From NCBI GenBank assembly GCA_039619475.1, contig CM077116.1:198795117-198859116 (forward strand): a stretch of 64,000 bases of DNA, written 5' to 3'. The stretch's first letter is position 1. Every line of letters begins with the position of its first letter. The notes under the pieces are model-generated. The model ran no database searches, was not told where the DNA came from, and was given only the letters and a program-made list of their open reading frames with translations. This document shows, one piece after another, positions 47,404-58,362 of the stretch. Position numbers and translations under genes: made by a program. This stretch comes from Icerya purchasi (taxonomy: Eukaryota > Arthropoda > Insecta > Hemiptera > Monophlebidae).

Positions 47404-49145
47404 CTTTAAATTTATTCGGTCCATGTGCTGCGTGTAATTGCCAGGATTATTACAGCACATGGATCAGTGCAAGACCAGAAGTGTTTTAATAGGTTAGCCG
47501 CGCTAATATGGTGTAACATATCCTGTACCTGTTTTGGTTCGTTTGACAATGCAACCGTCGGTAAGTTGGAGGTGCCTGCAGGCAGGTAATGTTCCAGAAC
47601 GTGTTCAGCGGTTGGTGAAATTGCATATGGAACAGGCAGAGGGAGGAGATGTTCCATCCAGCAAATAGTTGTGGTATATTGCTGTGTGCCCTATGCGGAG
47701 TCTAGTTAATGCTGCAAACTCTCTGGGTGGCCACCAAGGCTCAGTGCTCACCTTAATGGATCGCGGCCATGATGTGTGAGCCAACCACATAATTTCCCAT
47801 GTCTCTGCCTTATGTTGCTGAAAAAAGAGTGGCCCCAGCTGAGGCAGAGGGGCATCTTCGGGCATTGCACTATAAGTCGCTGCCTTAGCAGCCAACTTCA
47901 CACGCTCATTCCCCGGCACGCCGGCATGATCCGGGACCCACAATAATGTTACCTGTGAGCCAGTCCGGAAAAGCACGTTAATGATGTGCTTTATTTTTCG
48001 AGATAATGTGTGTGAGATTTTAGGTGTCCGAAGTGTCCTAATCGATTACAAGGAATTTGTGATTAGAAATGCATTTCGGCGTTGGGGGTAAGACTGCAGA
48101 TATTATCTCAAGCAGAAGAAAATATCATACAGCTCCCGATCCAGCACTGAACAGAAATCGTGGAGCCGAACCGCATGAACAACCCCCTCCACCTCGTAGG
48201 CACAAGCCACCAGTGAGGACTCATTGAGGGGGTTTACTTTGGTACCATTTGTATACAGCTGACTGTAGCTGGGGAAAAGTTGCATTTTTTCCACCACGTA
48301 CAGAGCGATCGCTCAGCAGGGATAAGTCTGCAACAATCGGAGTATCCTCAAAGGGGAGTTCAACATACTGATGTGCACGGTCAGAATTCCAGTTAATTCC
48401 TCTTTCAATGTAGGTGAATACATCCTGTTTGTTAAAATGGTATAATAAAACAAACTTTAATAACAAACAATATAGAACAATAAATTAGATAAATACCTAT
48501 TTAGAAACGTTTTCGGGCATAACCCATCATCAGCTAACACTAACTTAAAGGAAACTTAAGACAAGAATCTATTTTATATTTCGGATTTGACAGACATTTT
48601 AGTATATTCAAGGATTTCATGCATTTATTCTTAAGATGGTGAATGTGATGTAACCAGGACAGCTTTTCATCAAACACAGGATCCAAGAATTTAACTGTGT
48701 AGAAAAACGGTAGTAGTGAATTCTTTAGGAAAAGAGTTATATCAGAATCGGGATGACACAGGCGTCTCTTGTGAAATTTCACACATACCGATTTTGTCGG
48801 AGAGAATTCCAGGCTATTGTTATCAGCCCATGTTTCCAAGTTATTGATGAATTATTGATCTTGCATTGGACGGAAGATTAGAGGGAATATTAAGATCATC
48901 AATATATAAACGGGCTGTAACTGGCGGCCGTATACAATCTGACATGTCATTTATGTATAATATGAACAATGTTACATTCAGCGCTGAGCCTTGTGGAATA
49001 CCATTTTCGATAAGGAAGGAGGAAGATATTTTAGAGCCAATCCTTACTCGGATCGCCCTATCAGACAGAAAGTTAAGGATAAAATTGCTCATGTTTCCAC
49101 TAATTCCGGCTTTCTTCAGCTTAGTAAGCACACCATAAGAAAAAT
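47404..49145 (-). pseudogene. R9: 5'-truncated R1/I-like LINE (RT, RNase H, C-terminal domain), decayed
   Basis: Read right to left. The RT starts at about 49131 (KKAGISGNMSNFILNFLSDR, IPQGSALNVTLF, ARLYIDDLN), as in R11. A stop is followed by the thumb (METWADNNSLEF, KFLDPVF, 48839-48540), a poorly conserved stretch, and RNase H in two frames: LYTNGTK near 48250 (first Asp replaced by Asn), DRELYD, then VPGNERVKLAAK near 47900. The C-terminus follows (EPWWPP, RLRIGHT, CSICNF, 47605-47976). Several stops and frame changes. The tail side has AATAAA in reverse and a T-run near 47395-47404. It shares the LY/FIDDLN active-site variant with R11, so both belong to one family. Confidence 0.8.
47421..47462 (-). 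other. 3'-terminal stem-loop of R9
   Basis: CCATGTGCTG (47421-47430) is exactly complementary to CAGCACATGG (47453-47462), with further TAAT/ATTA pairing possible inside. It lies about 20 nt from the tail. R10 has the matching structure at 15148-15183, so the hairpin is a family feature. Confidence 0.65.
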
Positions 49146-49161
49146 TGTATTCGTTAAACTA

Positions 49162-49550
49162 CGAGGGTGGTTCAAATATAAACCGGAATTTTTAAATAAA
49201 CGCGCGAAAAATTTATTGTGGAAAAAGTGGTTGCACTGACAGTTAGACCGGTTTGTTACGAAGCGTGTAGAGCAATTAGAACCGCGTAACCTCACTTTTT
49301 AGTGTAGTTAGAGCCATGAGTGAAAAAGAAGTACCCGTGTCTGTCGCGCAACGCATCATTATTCGTTTTTTAGTCAAAGACGACGTAAAATCCGTGGAAA
49401 TTTACCGAAAATTACGCGAACAGTTCGGGGATGAGTGTCTCTCCAAAACTCAAGTGTACGAGTGGTGTTCCGCGTTTCGAAAAGGACGTGAAGTGGTGTC
49501 AAACATACCACATGCGCGGTGCCCAAAAACAGAATTGTGCCACATACAAA
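49162..49550 (+). mobile_element. Mariner fragment: 5' TIR plus transposase N-terminus
   Basis: After TA (49160-49161) the sequence starts CGAGGGTGGTTC, a mariner-type end distinct from the TIR at 28038. A 5' UTR leads to the transposase start at 49316. The element breaks near 49550, where satellite resumes, so three quarters of it, including the catalytic core and right TIR, are missing. Confidence 0.75.
49316..49545 (+). pseudogene. Mariner transposase, N-terminal helix-turn-helix only
   Basis: The frame opens MSEKEVPVSVAQRIIIRFLV and continues with a KLREQFGDECLSKTQVYEW segment, the paired HTH DNA-binding region of Mos1-type mariner transposases. Similarity stops at about residue 73 (GREVVSNIPHARCPKT). 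The remaining codons to 49579 are satellite-derived. No catalytic residue is present. Confidence 0.8.
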
Positions 49551-51439
49551 AGATGATCATATTTACATTTGTAGGCTAAAACATTCTTTATATACGCCAC
49601 TAATTCTAATAAAAAATAATTCATTTTACATATATACATTTTCTAAAGAAAAAAAGAAATTGAATATGGAAATTTTAGATGATTTATTGAAACTGGTTTA
49701 TTTGTCTTGTGGAAAACTACTGAGCTCAGTTAAAAAAACGACCTAAAAATAATAAGCTGCATTCAGTATTTTAGAAACATGCTTTTATTGTCGGTTAAAG
49801 AAAGTCGTTATAATAACTTGATATATTTTAATATACTCATGATTGCTATTAAGTATTCCTTCAGTTCAGGTACAGCTATCAGTGAACACAATGTATTATG
49901 CCTTCAGACATAATTCACTGCTCTGGGATTCATTTTAATTTAATTCTTGTTGAACAGTATTATTCCATGTAAGAGAAAAAAATTTCATAAAGAATTATAT
50001 ATGCTACTCCAATTTTCTAGAATTTTCCCAGACACCTGAAATTAAAATAACATTTAACTAGTATGTATATTAACTGGAGAAGTTTATTTGAATCAAAAGT
50101 ATATTCTTCTACCCTCTTTTCCTGAAACCGCAGATATAATTGGGTATATGTAAATCATGAGATCCTCATAATTAGATTGACAATAAGGAAAGGGAAATTC
50201 TTCATTTCTCTTTGAATATTCATTTGATCAATTTTATCCAGAAATTAGATGATAAGTAGCATCTGAGTTGCTGTATAGTTTTTATTTCTGTGAGATTAAA
50301 GTTGACTCGCAAGTGATCGGGAACCACTTGTTTACGTTACAGAATTTAGAGAAATTAACATGTAGTAAACCTTAAAATATGTATGTAAAGTGCTATAAAT
50401 TTTACATAATCCACTACTGACCAATATGCAACCAATGAAATACACTAACAGGTGTGCCCATTACAATTATGATAATATATTCATGTATTACTGCTTCCAT
50501 AGGACTTTATTTTGCTGCTTCGAACTACAATATTTAACAAAAATTGGAAAAATTTGAAATGTAATATTCTTCTACTTTCATTGTTACAAAGTACACTGTA
50601 GTACGACATAAACAAATACTCTTTATAAATGTTTAACAAATTTTTTCTTGATTACTAATTGACAATATTATATTTTTATTAAATCTGTAGATGGTAAGTA
50701 TGATTTCATGGACTTAATACATTTAGCTGTTAACAACCTTATGCTTCATGATCACAAACTGCAGCAGTCAACCGCTATGTTCCAGCTGATATTATAATGG
50801 AATCAATTTATAAATTTAGTAGTATATTATATGCTTAATGAAATTCATTTACATAACTTAGCATCTTCTAAATAAACACAACTGTAGAAAGATACATAAT
50901 TCTCAACGGGCCAAGAGGAAAACCAAACTATATATAGTGCACCTTACAGTATAACAATTACAAATATTTATCCTGCGTGTTCAGAGATCATCCTTTTACA
51001 TAACTCACTCACATAACGCAAACTCTCGCCTTGCACTTTACCCACAAATTTGCATACGATAAATTTTGTGATCATGGTGCAGCTGCATTGCATGAAGCGT
51101 GCCGACTAAAGTCCAAAATTATGATGGTATATTGATTCCTGTTTAATACTAACGTTTAGAAATTTCAGCAGAAACGAAACGCCTCCATATTATTGATCCG
51201 TTCAAAAAATATTTTCACTGTATTTAACATAATTTTATTTTTGTATATTCCACAAAAATATTTCATAGAGAGGTTTAATTTAAGGGACATTTCCTGTGAC
51301 TACAAAATATTTGCGGATTATTCTATTGTATTTGAAAAAGTTTAAGAATTAAAATTTGATTATAATTTAATTAATATCCTAGAAAATGTCATTACACCTC
51401 ATTGACTAGATCAATAAAATCAAAATTCTGTTTGTTTTA
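49551..51439. repeat. Macrosatellite segment
   Basis: It resumes at the gtaggctaaaacattc block, passes the unit start near 50815 and ends at ttgtttta, where the Helitron is inserted. The rest of this block (aggt(t/c)aataaaact) resumes at 60615. No gene is present. Confidence 0.8.
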
Positions 51440-51744
51440 TCTATATATATATATATATATAAATGAATGTGTGTCCTTCTGTCTGTCATTCTGTATGTCC
51501 TCTATGGACTCCGAAACTATCCATCCGATTTTTATGAAATTTAGACAGTGCATTTATGGGGCCACGAGGAACAATATAGACTATTTAAAAGTCAAAAAAA
51601 AAAACATGGCAAAATACGTTCTCGCGGGTTTGAGGGGTTTTCACAAATTATAAAGCTGAATGAATATAGTGCAATACAGACGATAGCTCAGAAAACATAA
51701 CCAACACCGGAAATTATATAATACATATATATATATATATATTG

Positions 51745-52727
51745 TTACGATTCGAGGTCTTTCCCGTCCCTTTTATGGGAAGTCAATGTTACGATTTATG
51801 ATCCTCTCGATACACTACTTGATATGATTTCTTTACGATAAAAAAACTCTAAACACAAACGGACGCCAGTGGTAAATTACAGCCTACCACGATCGAATCA
51901 ATCCCGCCGCGCAGAGCTATTAGGCTTTTCAAAAAAAAATTAACAAAAATAAAAAAATATATCTTTTTTTTTTTTTTTTTTTTTTGGGCGCGCCAGCGGC
52001 ATTGACCCAACAACAACAGAAATTAAGGAAGGGGTTAAATAAAAAGACGATTAGAAATAGAGCTTAGGAAAGATTGGAGTACAGGGATTATATCTGGAGA
52101 TGGAAAGGAAAGGACAAAAGAAGAATTATACGGAGCAGGAAGACCCAGTGCCAAGATTTTCGAGTACAAAACAGAGCGCTCGGAATCAAGGGCAGGGCAT
52201 TCAAAGAAGATGTGGTTTGCATCACATATGAGAGGAGAGATGGAATTATGAAGGGGACAATCGGGAGAAGGGGACAGGGAAAAACAAAAACGTGAAGAGG
52301 GCAGAAGTGAGTGATTAATACGCAGTCTGATTAAGGAAATGATCGCGGAGCGTTGATAAGAATAGGATTGAAACCACGGCTGGGAAGAGGGAACCGGTTG
52401 AATTTGAAGATAGTGAGAGGCGGGATTAGAAAATAGGGAAGGATAGATGTCCGACCATAGTCGGGAATGATTAGCTGAGGAAAGAAGGAGGATGTCCGAG
52501 GTAGGAATTTTGCAGAATAAAGGATATCTCCGGAGAAGAACTTTGCCGATAAAAAAAATATATCTATAAGAAAACGAATTCCGCCACTCGCAGGCAGTAA
52601 CGTCCCCGCAAGAAGATGTCACGATGACCCTATCACGTGTCCAATAATTAAGCCGTTCTTTTGAAAAAAACGTGTATATAATCACAACAATAACATTACA
52701 AAAAAAAATGCCAGCACGTAACAAATA
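51745..52727. mobile_element. Possible solo LTR (TGTTACG...CGTAACA), interrupted by I6
   Basis: TGTTACG at 51745 and CGTAACA ending at 52727 form the inverted termini expected of an LTR. Without I6 the length would be near 400 bp. The flanks are tatat and aatat, an imperfect match to a short target duplication, and no internal retroviral-like coding region or second LTR is seen. Another kind of repeat is possible. Confidence 0.3.
51965..52551 (-). pseudogene. I6: 3' end of an I-like LINE ORF2, 14-bp target duplication
   Basis: It is flanked by aaaaaaatatatct at 51951-51964 and 52552-52565 and has poly-T at 51965-51985, so it is a minus-strand insertion. It encodes the C-terminal region of ORF2 only, after RNase H (VLLRRYPLFCKIPTS, QPVPSSQPWFQSY, the zinc-type PDCPLHN...CDANHIFFECP motif, VLSFPSPDIIP). 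The remaining frame of about 170 codons to the stop at 52035 is open. It is very similar in content to the ends of I3 and I5. A dead-on-arrival copy. Confidence 0.85.
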
Positions 52728-53984
52728 TGTAAAATTCATTCGGTAACGACTAGAAAAAAACGTTGCATTCGTGACGACGACGACTCACTACGTACCTCAT
52801 TAAATGGTAACTAACAACAGCCTTTATTTAACCAGATCGGCTCAATATTTTATTTTAAACTAACGGTACATTACCGAACGAACACACGGCTCACGTGGCC
52901 GACAGACACTATGCTATTGTCGCAGACCGCACATACCAGGACACTTACACAACCCCTTAATACTACCCGAGCCGAGAAATTTGACAAAAATCGGAAATTA
53001 CATATTCGGTCGTGTAAATATCCCGGCTGTATTCTCCGCCGACAATGAACAATACGATGATGCCGAGAGATCGAAAATTAATGATGTTAATCGGAGAATA
53101 ATTTCTAGCTCGACATCATCGCTAGATAACGCCGTAAATACCGAATCTGTATCAATATATACACATATATATATGTATTGGCATGGTTGCTTTTTTTATT
53201 TTCTTAATTCGGATATTTGTAAAACATTTCATGGATCGTTTTTTGTATGTTTTTCGTGTTCAGAGTTATTCAGACTTATTCGTATTTACTTTTCCATAAA
53301 TGTGGTTTATTATGTTCACGATTTTGAATCGTTTAAAACCCAATTGTTTCTGTTAACAGTTATAAAGTATCTGATTGCAAAATCGCTGTTTTTAATTTTT
53401 ACTTTTCTTGACTTTTTTTATTCACTACTTGTATTATTTCCTGATAACCCACGTTCGCATGTGTTACCCATCCGTTACTCGTGTATTATCTGTTCGTATT
53501 TGTAGTTTAATGTGTGTTCGGTATTTTCGCAACGTTTGGTTATGTTCTCATAAAATATTCAACAGAGAAAAACAAGACGAATCGTATAATTTAATTTATG
53601 AGGACGGCATGATTTTGTGAGCCGAGCAACTGCTCGGTGCACCGGGCACTTACAATTAAATAACATGAAGAATGATGCGGTTAGGCAATGATGTTTCTTT
53701 CGATGGTCCCAATAGTTAATGGAAAAGTGTAAACAAAAACGATAGTGCGCGTTAGATTAATGCCCCGATAACTCTGAGGAGCCTAAAAATAAATAAATAA
53801 ATAAGTAAAAACAAAAGGTTATAGATAAAATTCGTTTGTTGCCTTAATTATTATTTTTGAGGAAGGTAATTATTTCTAACTAACAATGATCAGTTTATAT
53901 CATATTTAATTTAGCAAAAAAAAAAAAAATACACCAGAAAAGAAAACAGGTATAGAGGTATGAGTAAAAGGTCGTTCTAACATT
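52728..53984. other. Non-coding interior of the Helitron block
   Basis: I recognise no gene. The 174-codon frame at 52981-53505 has no identifiable domain. About 53240-53290 and 53500-53560 match repeat X (3690-3810) in reverse complement. A perfect CCGAGCA-AC-TGCTCGG palindrome lies at 53622-53637, and an (AAAT)n-type run after gaggagccta near 53780 suggests the end of a small LINE or SINE copy on the plus strand (about 53620-53800). Confidence 0.4.
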
Positions 53985-54275
53985 AGTGAATTGTAGCGCA
54001 TCACATTTACAGTCGTTAAATGGTCGCAACACTAAACTAAATGTATAATAAACACATGCAAGAGAACAATGTAGGCGAATGATTGTTTAGCGAGTACGGT
54101 GCAAACTGGTCTGCATTTCTCTTAAACACGGTACACCCTAAATCGGGAAAAAGAAAAGAAAATAATTAATGACCCAACTTCACAAATATCACAAGACTAT
54201 AAGAAAAGTGAAACATCCACACCACTCGGCAATCAGGTCAAGAAAGAAATTTGTTGTTCCAACAATGAGGCATTT
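53985..54275 (-). repeat. Copy of repeat X, reverse orientation, part 1
   Basis: The reverse complement matches 3900-4390, for example the tttaagagaaatgcagacc block (54100-54135 here) and cattcgcctacattgtt. It is interrupted at 54275 by I5 and I7 and continues at 60105. It lacks the small LINE fragment present at 3941-4060 in the other copy. Confidence 0.7.
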
Positions 54276-55070
54276 CTCCGACTCCATGTGTGCTCTTAAA
54301 GCTATTTGCTCTCATTTCCCCTCTCACTCCGCTGACCTTTTCATCCTCCGTATTCGCTCTCTCATTCACACTCTCTTCTCACTTCACGCTATCCGCATTG
54401 AAATGCTCTGGGTCCCCAGTCATATGGGGATAGAGGGTAACGAAATGGCAGATTCCTTGGCTCAGATTGCTGTATCCTCCCACTTTTTTTTCTCTAAAAT
54501 TCCCGTTTCGAATTTACTCCCATTGTGCAAAAAGTTTCATGTTAGATTTTGGTCAGATTTTTACGCTTCCTCCTTTTCTAATCATCCTTCCTTTTATTTT
54601 TCCATCCAACCTAATCTTCCCACGCAACCTTGGTTTTACGATTTTCCTTCGCTTCACCGCTCCGTTATTGTCCCTATTATCCGTTTACGTCTGAATCATA
54701 CTCTTCTTCCTTTCTCACGCTTTCGTTTTCATCTCGCTCTTTCCCCTTATTGCTCTCTTCATCCTGACGACGTAGCCGTCTGTGATCCTGACCATATCCT
54801 CTTTGAATGTCCATCCCTCGTGAACGAACGTACCTCTTTGTATTCCAATCTGCTGTCACTCAAACTCCCTACTCCTTATTGTGCCTCGTATATCTTATCG
54901 TTTCCGTCGATCTCAGTTGTTCCTATCCTCAGTTCCTTTATCTTATCAATAGCTGACCGAATCTACATTTAACTGATCCTTCTCCTTCCTTTCGTTTCTG
55001 GGCGAAGATCCTTTGTTGATATGCCCAAAGGGGGGTTAAAAAAAAAAAACAAAAAAAAACAAAAAAAAAA
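54276..55070 (+). pseudogene. I5: 3' end of an I-like LINE ORF2 (half RNase H plus C-terminus)
   Basis: A 5'-truncated plus-strand copy. Coding starts inside RNase H (FSDSM, equivalent to the second catalytic Asp), then MLWVPSHMGIEGNEMADSLA, PNLPTQPWFY, RLRLNHTLLP, the zinc-type CDPDHILFECPS motif and the stop at 54972. The frame is open over its whole length. The open frame extends upstream to 54169 only by chance through repeat X. Poly-A interrupted by single C residues runs from about 55039 to 55070 and meets the reversed tail of I7. Confidence 0.85.
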
Positions 55071-55179
55071 CTGTTTTTTTCTTTGTTGTCTTTCTTTTTT
55101 TTTTTTTTTTTTTTTGGATCGCCAGTCGAGGGCATTACCCAGCATAATTTTGTGTTAATGAGAGAGAGGGAGAAATTAA

Positions 55180-57862
55180 TTAAAATTGAATATTACTGGA
55201 AATAGAAGCTATGAAGGACGCTATAATAGGAATGATTGCCGGAGATGGAAGTGAAAGAATAAAGGAAGCACTGAATGGAGTAGGCAAACCGGGTTTCAGG
55301 AGTTGACTATAGAAGTGAGAGCGTTCTATATACAGACGCGCATTCAAAGAAGATGTGATTTGTGTCACAGATTAGATCAGAATTATCCGGATGGAAGGAA
55401 CAAAAAGAAGAAGAGGACATAGAAAAGCGAAAAGAAAGATGTTGGAAGACGACTATAATCTAGACGAAGCCTGCAAATGGAAGAGATAAGAAAGCGCGAG
55501 AGATGAGGGAATTCAAAGTACCAAGGGTACGGAGGAGGATGAGTTTGAATACTAAGATAGAAGAATTCAGGATTCGAGAATAAAAGAGGATAAATATCGT
55601 GCCATCGTCTACGATGGCAATTCCTGCAAAGAACGTTTAGATTGCAAGAAGAAAATTTGGATAGAAATTGACCATATCGAGCTAATGAATCAACCAATTC
55701 ATTGCCCTCAATGCCAACTCGACTGGGGGACTATAAGAAATCGATTTGAATGGAGCGAACGCTATACAATCTAGTGACAAGAGAACGAACCAGGAGAATT
55801 ATGAAATCTGATGAATGTCGACGAAGAGGAAAAGCGATAGACAGTAGAACAACTTTTGCATCCGAGACTATCAGAAATTTGTTGGAGCCGTTATTGGAAG
55901 AAATGTATTGGATAGCACGAATGATTGCAGAGAACTCCGCAGTAAATATAGAGCAGAAGGAAGGTAGTTTATAAGATTCAAAATAGTTGAGTGATGGGGC
56001 CAAAAAGGCAGCTCCCGTACGCACCGTTGTTTTGGAGCCAACAGTAAAGATAACAATGTGGAAAGGAAATAAGGATTGCATGACGTGGTTATATTCCTGT
56101 CGGACTGCATGAGCCGGCAGGTTCTTGTGAAAGGCGGAAAGAGAGTATATCTTAGGCATACAAAGGAAACTGGAATAATTAAGCGTGCAGTAAGGGAATT
56201 TGTTATAAGAGAAAACCTAAGGAGCGAATTGATTAAGTCGTTTTGAGAAAGAATAGGGATTTTCCTAGGAGAGAAGCGGCAGTTGTGCAGTATGGAAAGA
56301 TAAGAGTTAATAAGATTTGACGAAAAAATAGGAAGACGCTTAGTCAAGAAACGATAGCCAAGATAAGACCGACGAATATAAAGAGGAACCATGTTGGTTT
56401 CTGAAAGAACTGCAGCAGTGGGAGACGACTTCAAAGATCCAAGGTAGCGGCGGAGACAAAGGTTCTGCACACGATCCAGTTTGGAAAGAATTGTGTAGGA
56501 AGCACTACCGTACAAGAAAGAACAATAATTTAACTTCGAACGGATAATAGATTCAAACAGGATTATAAGAATACAAGGATCTCCCCCCCCCCCCCCCCAA
56601 CGGCACGGCGAAAGAGCTTTGAGGAGGTTTAGCGTTTTAGAAACGTATTTGAATAAGTATTTTATATGTTCCTGAAAAGTAAGACGGCTGTTAAGAAAGA
56701 TGCCTAGGTAGCAGAAGGATGAGACAAGAGGGATAGCATAATTATTTACGGACAGAATTATTGAAGATGGATTATAAGGATGCAAAGTAAAAACAACACA
56801 TGAAGACTTGGCCGGAGAGATGGATAGACAAATATTGGAAATATCGGCTTCTAAAGAAATCAGGAAATCGTTGAGGTCAGCATTAGCTTCTGAAATGGAC
56901 CTAGAAGTGGAATGTATAACAATATCGTCTGCCAAGTATTGGGAATATGATTTAAGAGGAAGGCGAGCTATGTTGGAGATATAAATATTAAAAAGAGTAG
57001 AGCTAAGGCAGGAGCCCTGCGGTAGACCCTGAAATACTTTCTGTGAAGTGGACTAGACAGGAGTAGATAGGTGCACGGTTCTATTTTGAAAAAGATTAAT
57101 AATAAGTGAGGTAAACTGAGAAGGAATGTTAATGGAGGAGGTGTACGTTATTGAACGCATTAGAGACATCAACGAAGGGGGCAATAGTATAATTTTTGTT
57201 TATGAAAGATTTATAGATATCGGCAAGGAGAAGACTAATGGAATCAGGAGGACCCAACCCCGGACGAAAGCCAAATATATTATTAGGAAGCAGATTGTTA
57301 CGCTCCAGCCACGCCTGTTCAGCATACTCTCGAAGAGTTTCCTTATATAAGTTGCAAGGGAAATGGCTCGGAAGCCGGAGGAATTTCTCTTGGGAATAGG
57401 AACAATGATAAAGGAATTCCAGGATTGTGGGACATAACCTGAATTAATAAAGGAGTTAAAGATATTGAGGAGAGTGTTGAGAGAAGAATCGGAAAGAATT
57501 GAAAAAAGCAGTGAAGGGGAAATTCTTGAGATCAAAATTTGGTGGAACATAAATAGAGACTAAGTTTTATAGAATGAGGAAGTAAGCTAGGAATGGAAAT
57601 TATGACTAAATTCGGTACATGTGTATTAGCGGGAATAGGAAGAAGAAAACTATGGGAGAGAAAAGCAATGTCGTTCCTAATTAAGATAACGGCTCCTGCA
57701 TATCCGTCTTCGCGGTCTGACTGGACAATATTATAACCTCTGATTTTAAAATCGATATTATTTTTAAGCTAAGTTTCTGAGATTAACGCCACGCTGATTT
57801 TATGCTGCTGCAATAGATTCTCAAGGGCGTTTTTATAAGCCCTGATGCTTCGACAGTCCATT
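55180..57862 (-). pseudogene. I7 ORF2, deleted and frameshifted endonuclease-RT-RNase H
   Basis: It starts with an endonuclease N-terminus (CRSIRAYKN, ISVALISET, SDREDGYAG, 57862-57640) and jumps straight into RT near 57550. The endonuclease C-terminal half and the linker are therefore deleted. RT pieces: VPQSWNSFIIVPIPK, FGFRPGLG (shifted frame), GLPQGSCLS, YLADDIVIHS near 56940, and YLGIFLN. RNase H follows at 56060: IFTVGSK (first Asp replaced by Val), FTAEFSAI, IVSDAK, GIEGNELVDSLA. The C-terminal region is split at about 55370 by another shift. At least three frame changes and several stops. It is inactive. Confidence 0.85.
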
Positions 57863-58029
57863 GTAAGATTTTACATTTTTGAAGCATTATACCAGCGATA
57901 AATAATGAAAGGGGAAGAAGGAAGATGAGAGGGGAGGCAGTTTTGAAGGAAAACAACTAGCATGGAGAAAATTAAAGTAATTGGAATATAGAGGAAAGAA
58001 GCCTTATGTTTATAGATAAATAAAGAGAA

Positions 58030-58310
58030 AGTGTACGGTTCACTAGCCATGAGTTGAGTCATGTAATGCGCATAACTTTTTGAGAGCGATATATACGCTG
58101 CGCTCATGAATTTAATCATGAGAGATTGTTGTTGTTTAGAGGAGCACATAAAGACAGAATAAGTGTACGGGTCTCTGGATATGGGTTTAGACATGTGATC
58201 CAATATCCATAATCTTTGCTATGATATGTAGTTGTTGCTTAGAAAAGGACATACAAAAGGGAAAAGTGCACGGGTCTCTGGACATGAGTTCAGGCATGTG
58301 ATGACTATAG
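58030..58310 (-). repeat. Tandem repeat between ORF1 and ORF2 of I7
   Basis: The block agtg(t/c)acgg(g/t)t occurs at about 58032, 58162 and 58264, each followed by an atgagtt-like and catgt(g/a)at block. This is three copies at spacings of about 130 and 102 bp. It lies in the inter-ORF spacer, read on the minus strand. Confidence 0.65.
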
Positions 58311-58362
58311 CACTATATGATAGGATGGGATAAAGGAGACCGAAAAATAAACATTAATGGCT

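Noticed and set aside
47991..48100. Possible tRNA-like region between R9 coding pieces
   Set aside because: No cloverleaf could be formed; it lies within the RNase H-bearing part of a LINE remnant.
51430..51470. (TA)n tract as a target duplication of the Helitron block
   Set aside because: Helitrons make none, and the pre-insertion site in other monomers shows that the TA run belongs to the inserted end.
53158..53513. 174-codon frame at 52981-53505 as a membrane protein gene
   Set aside because: The apparent hydrophobic segments come from T-rich DNA that is a reverse copy of repeat X; there is no recognisable domain or start context.
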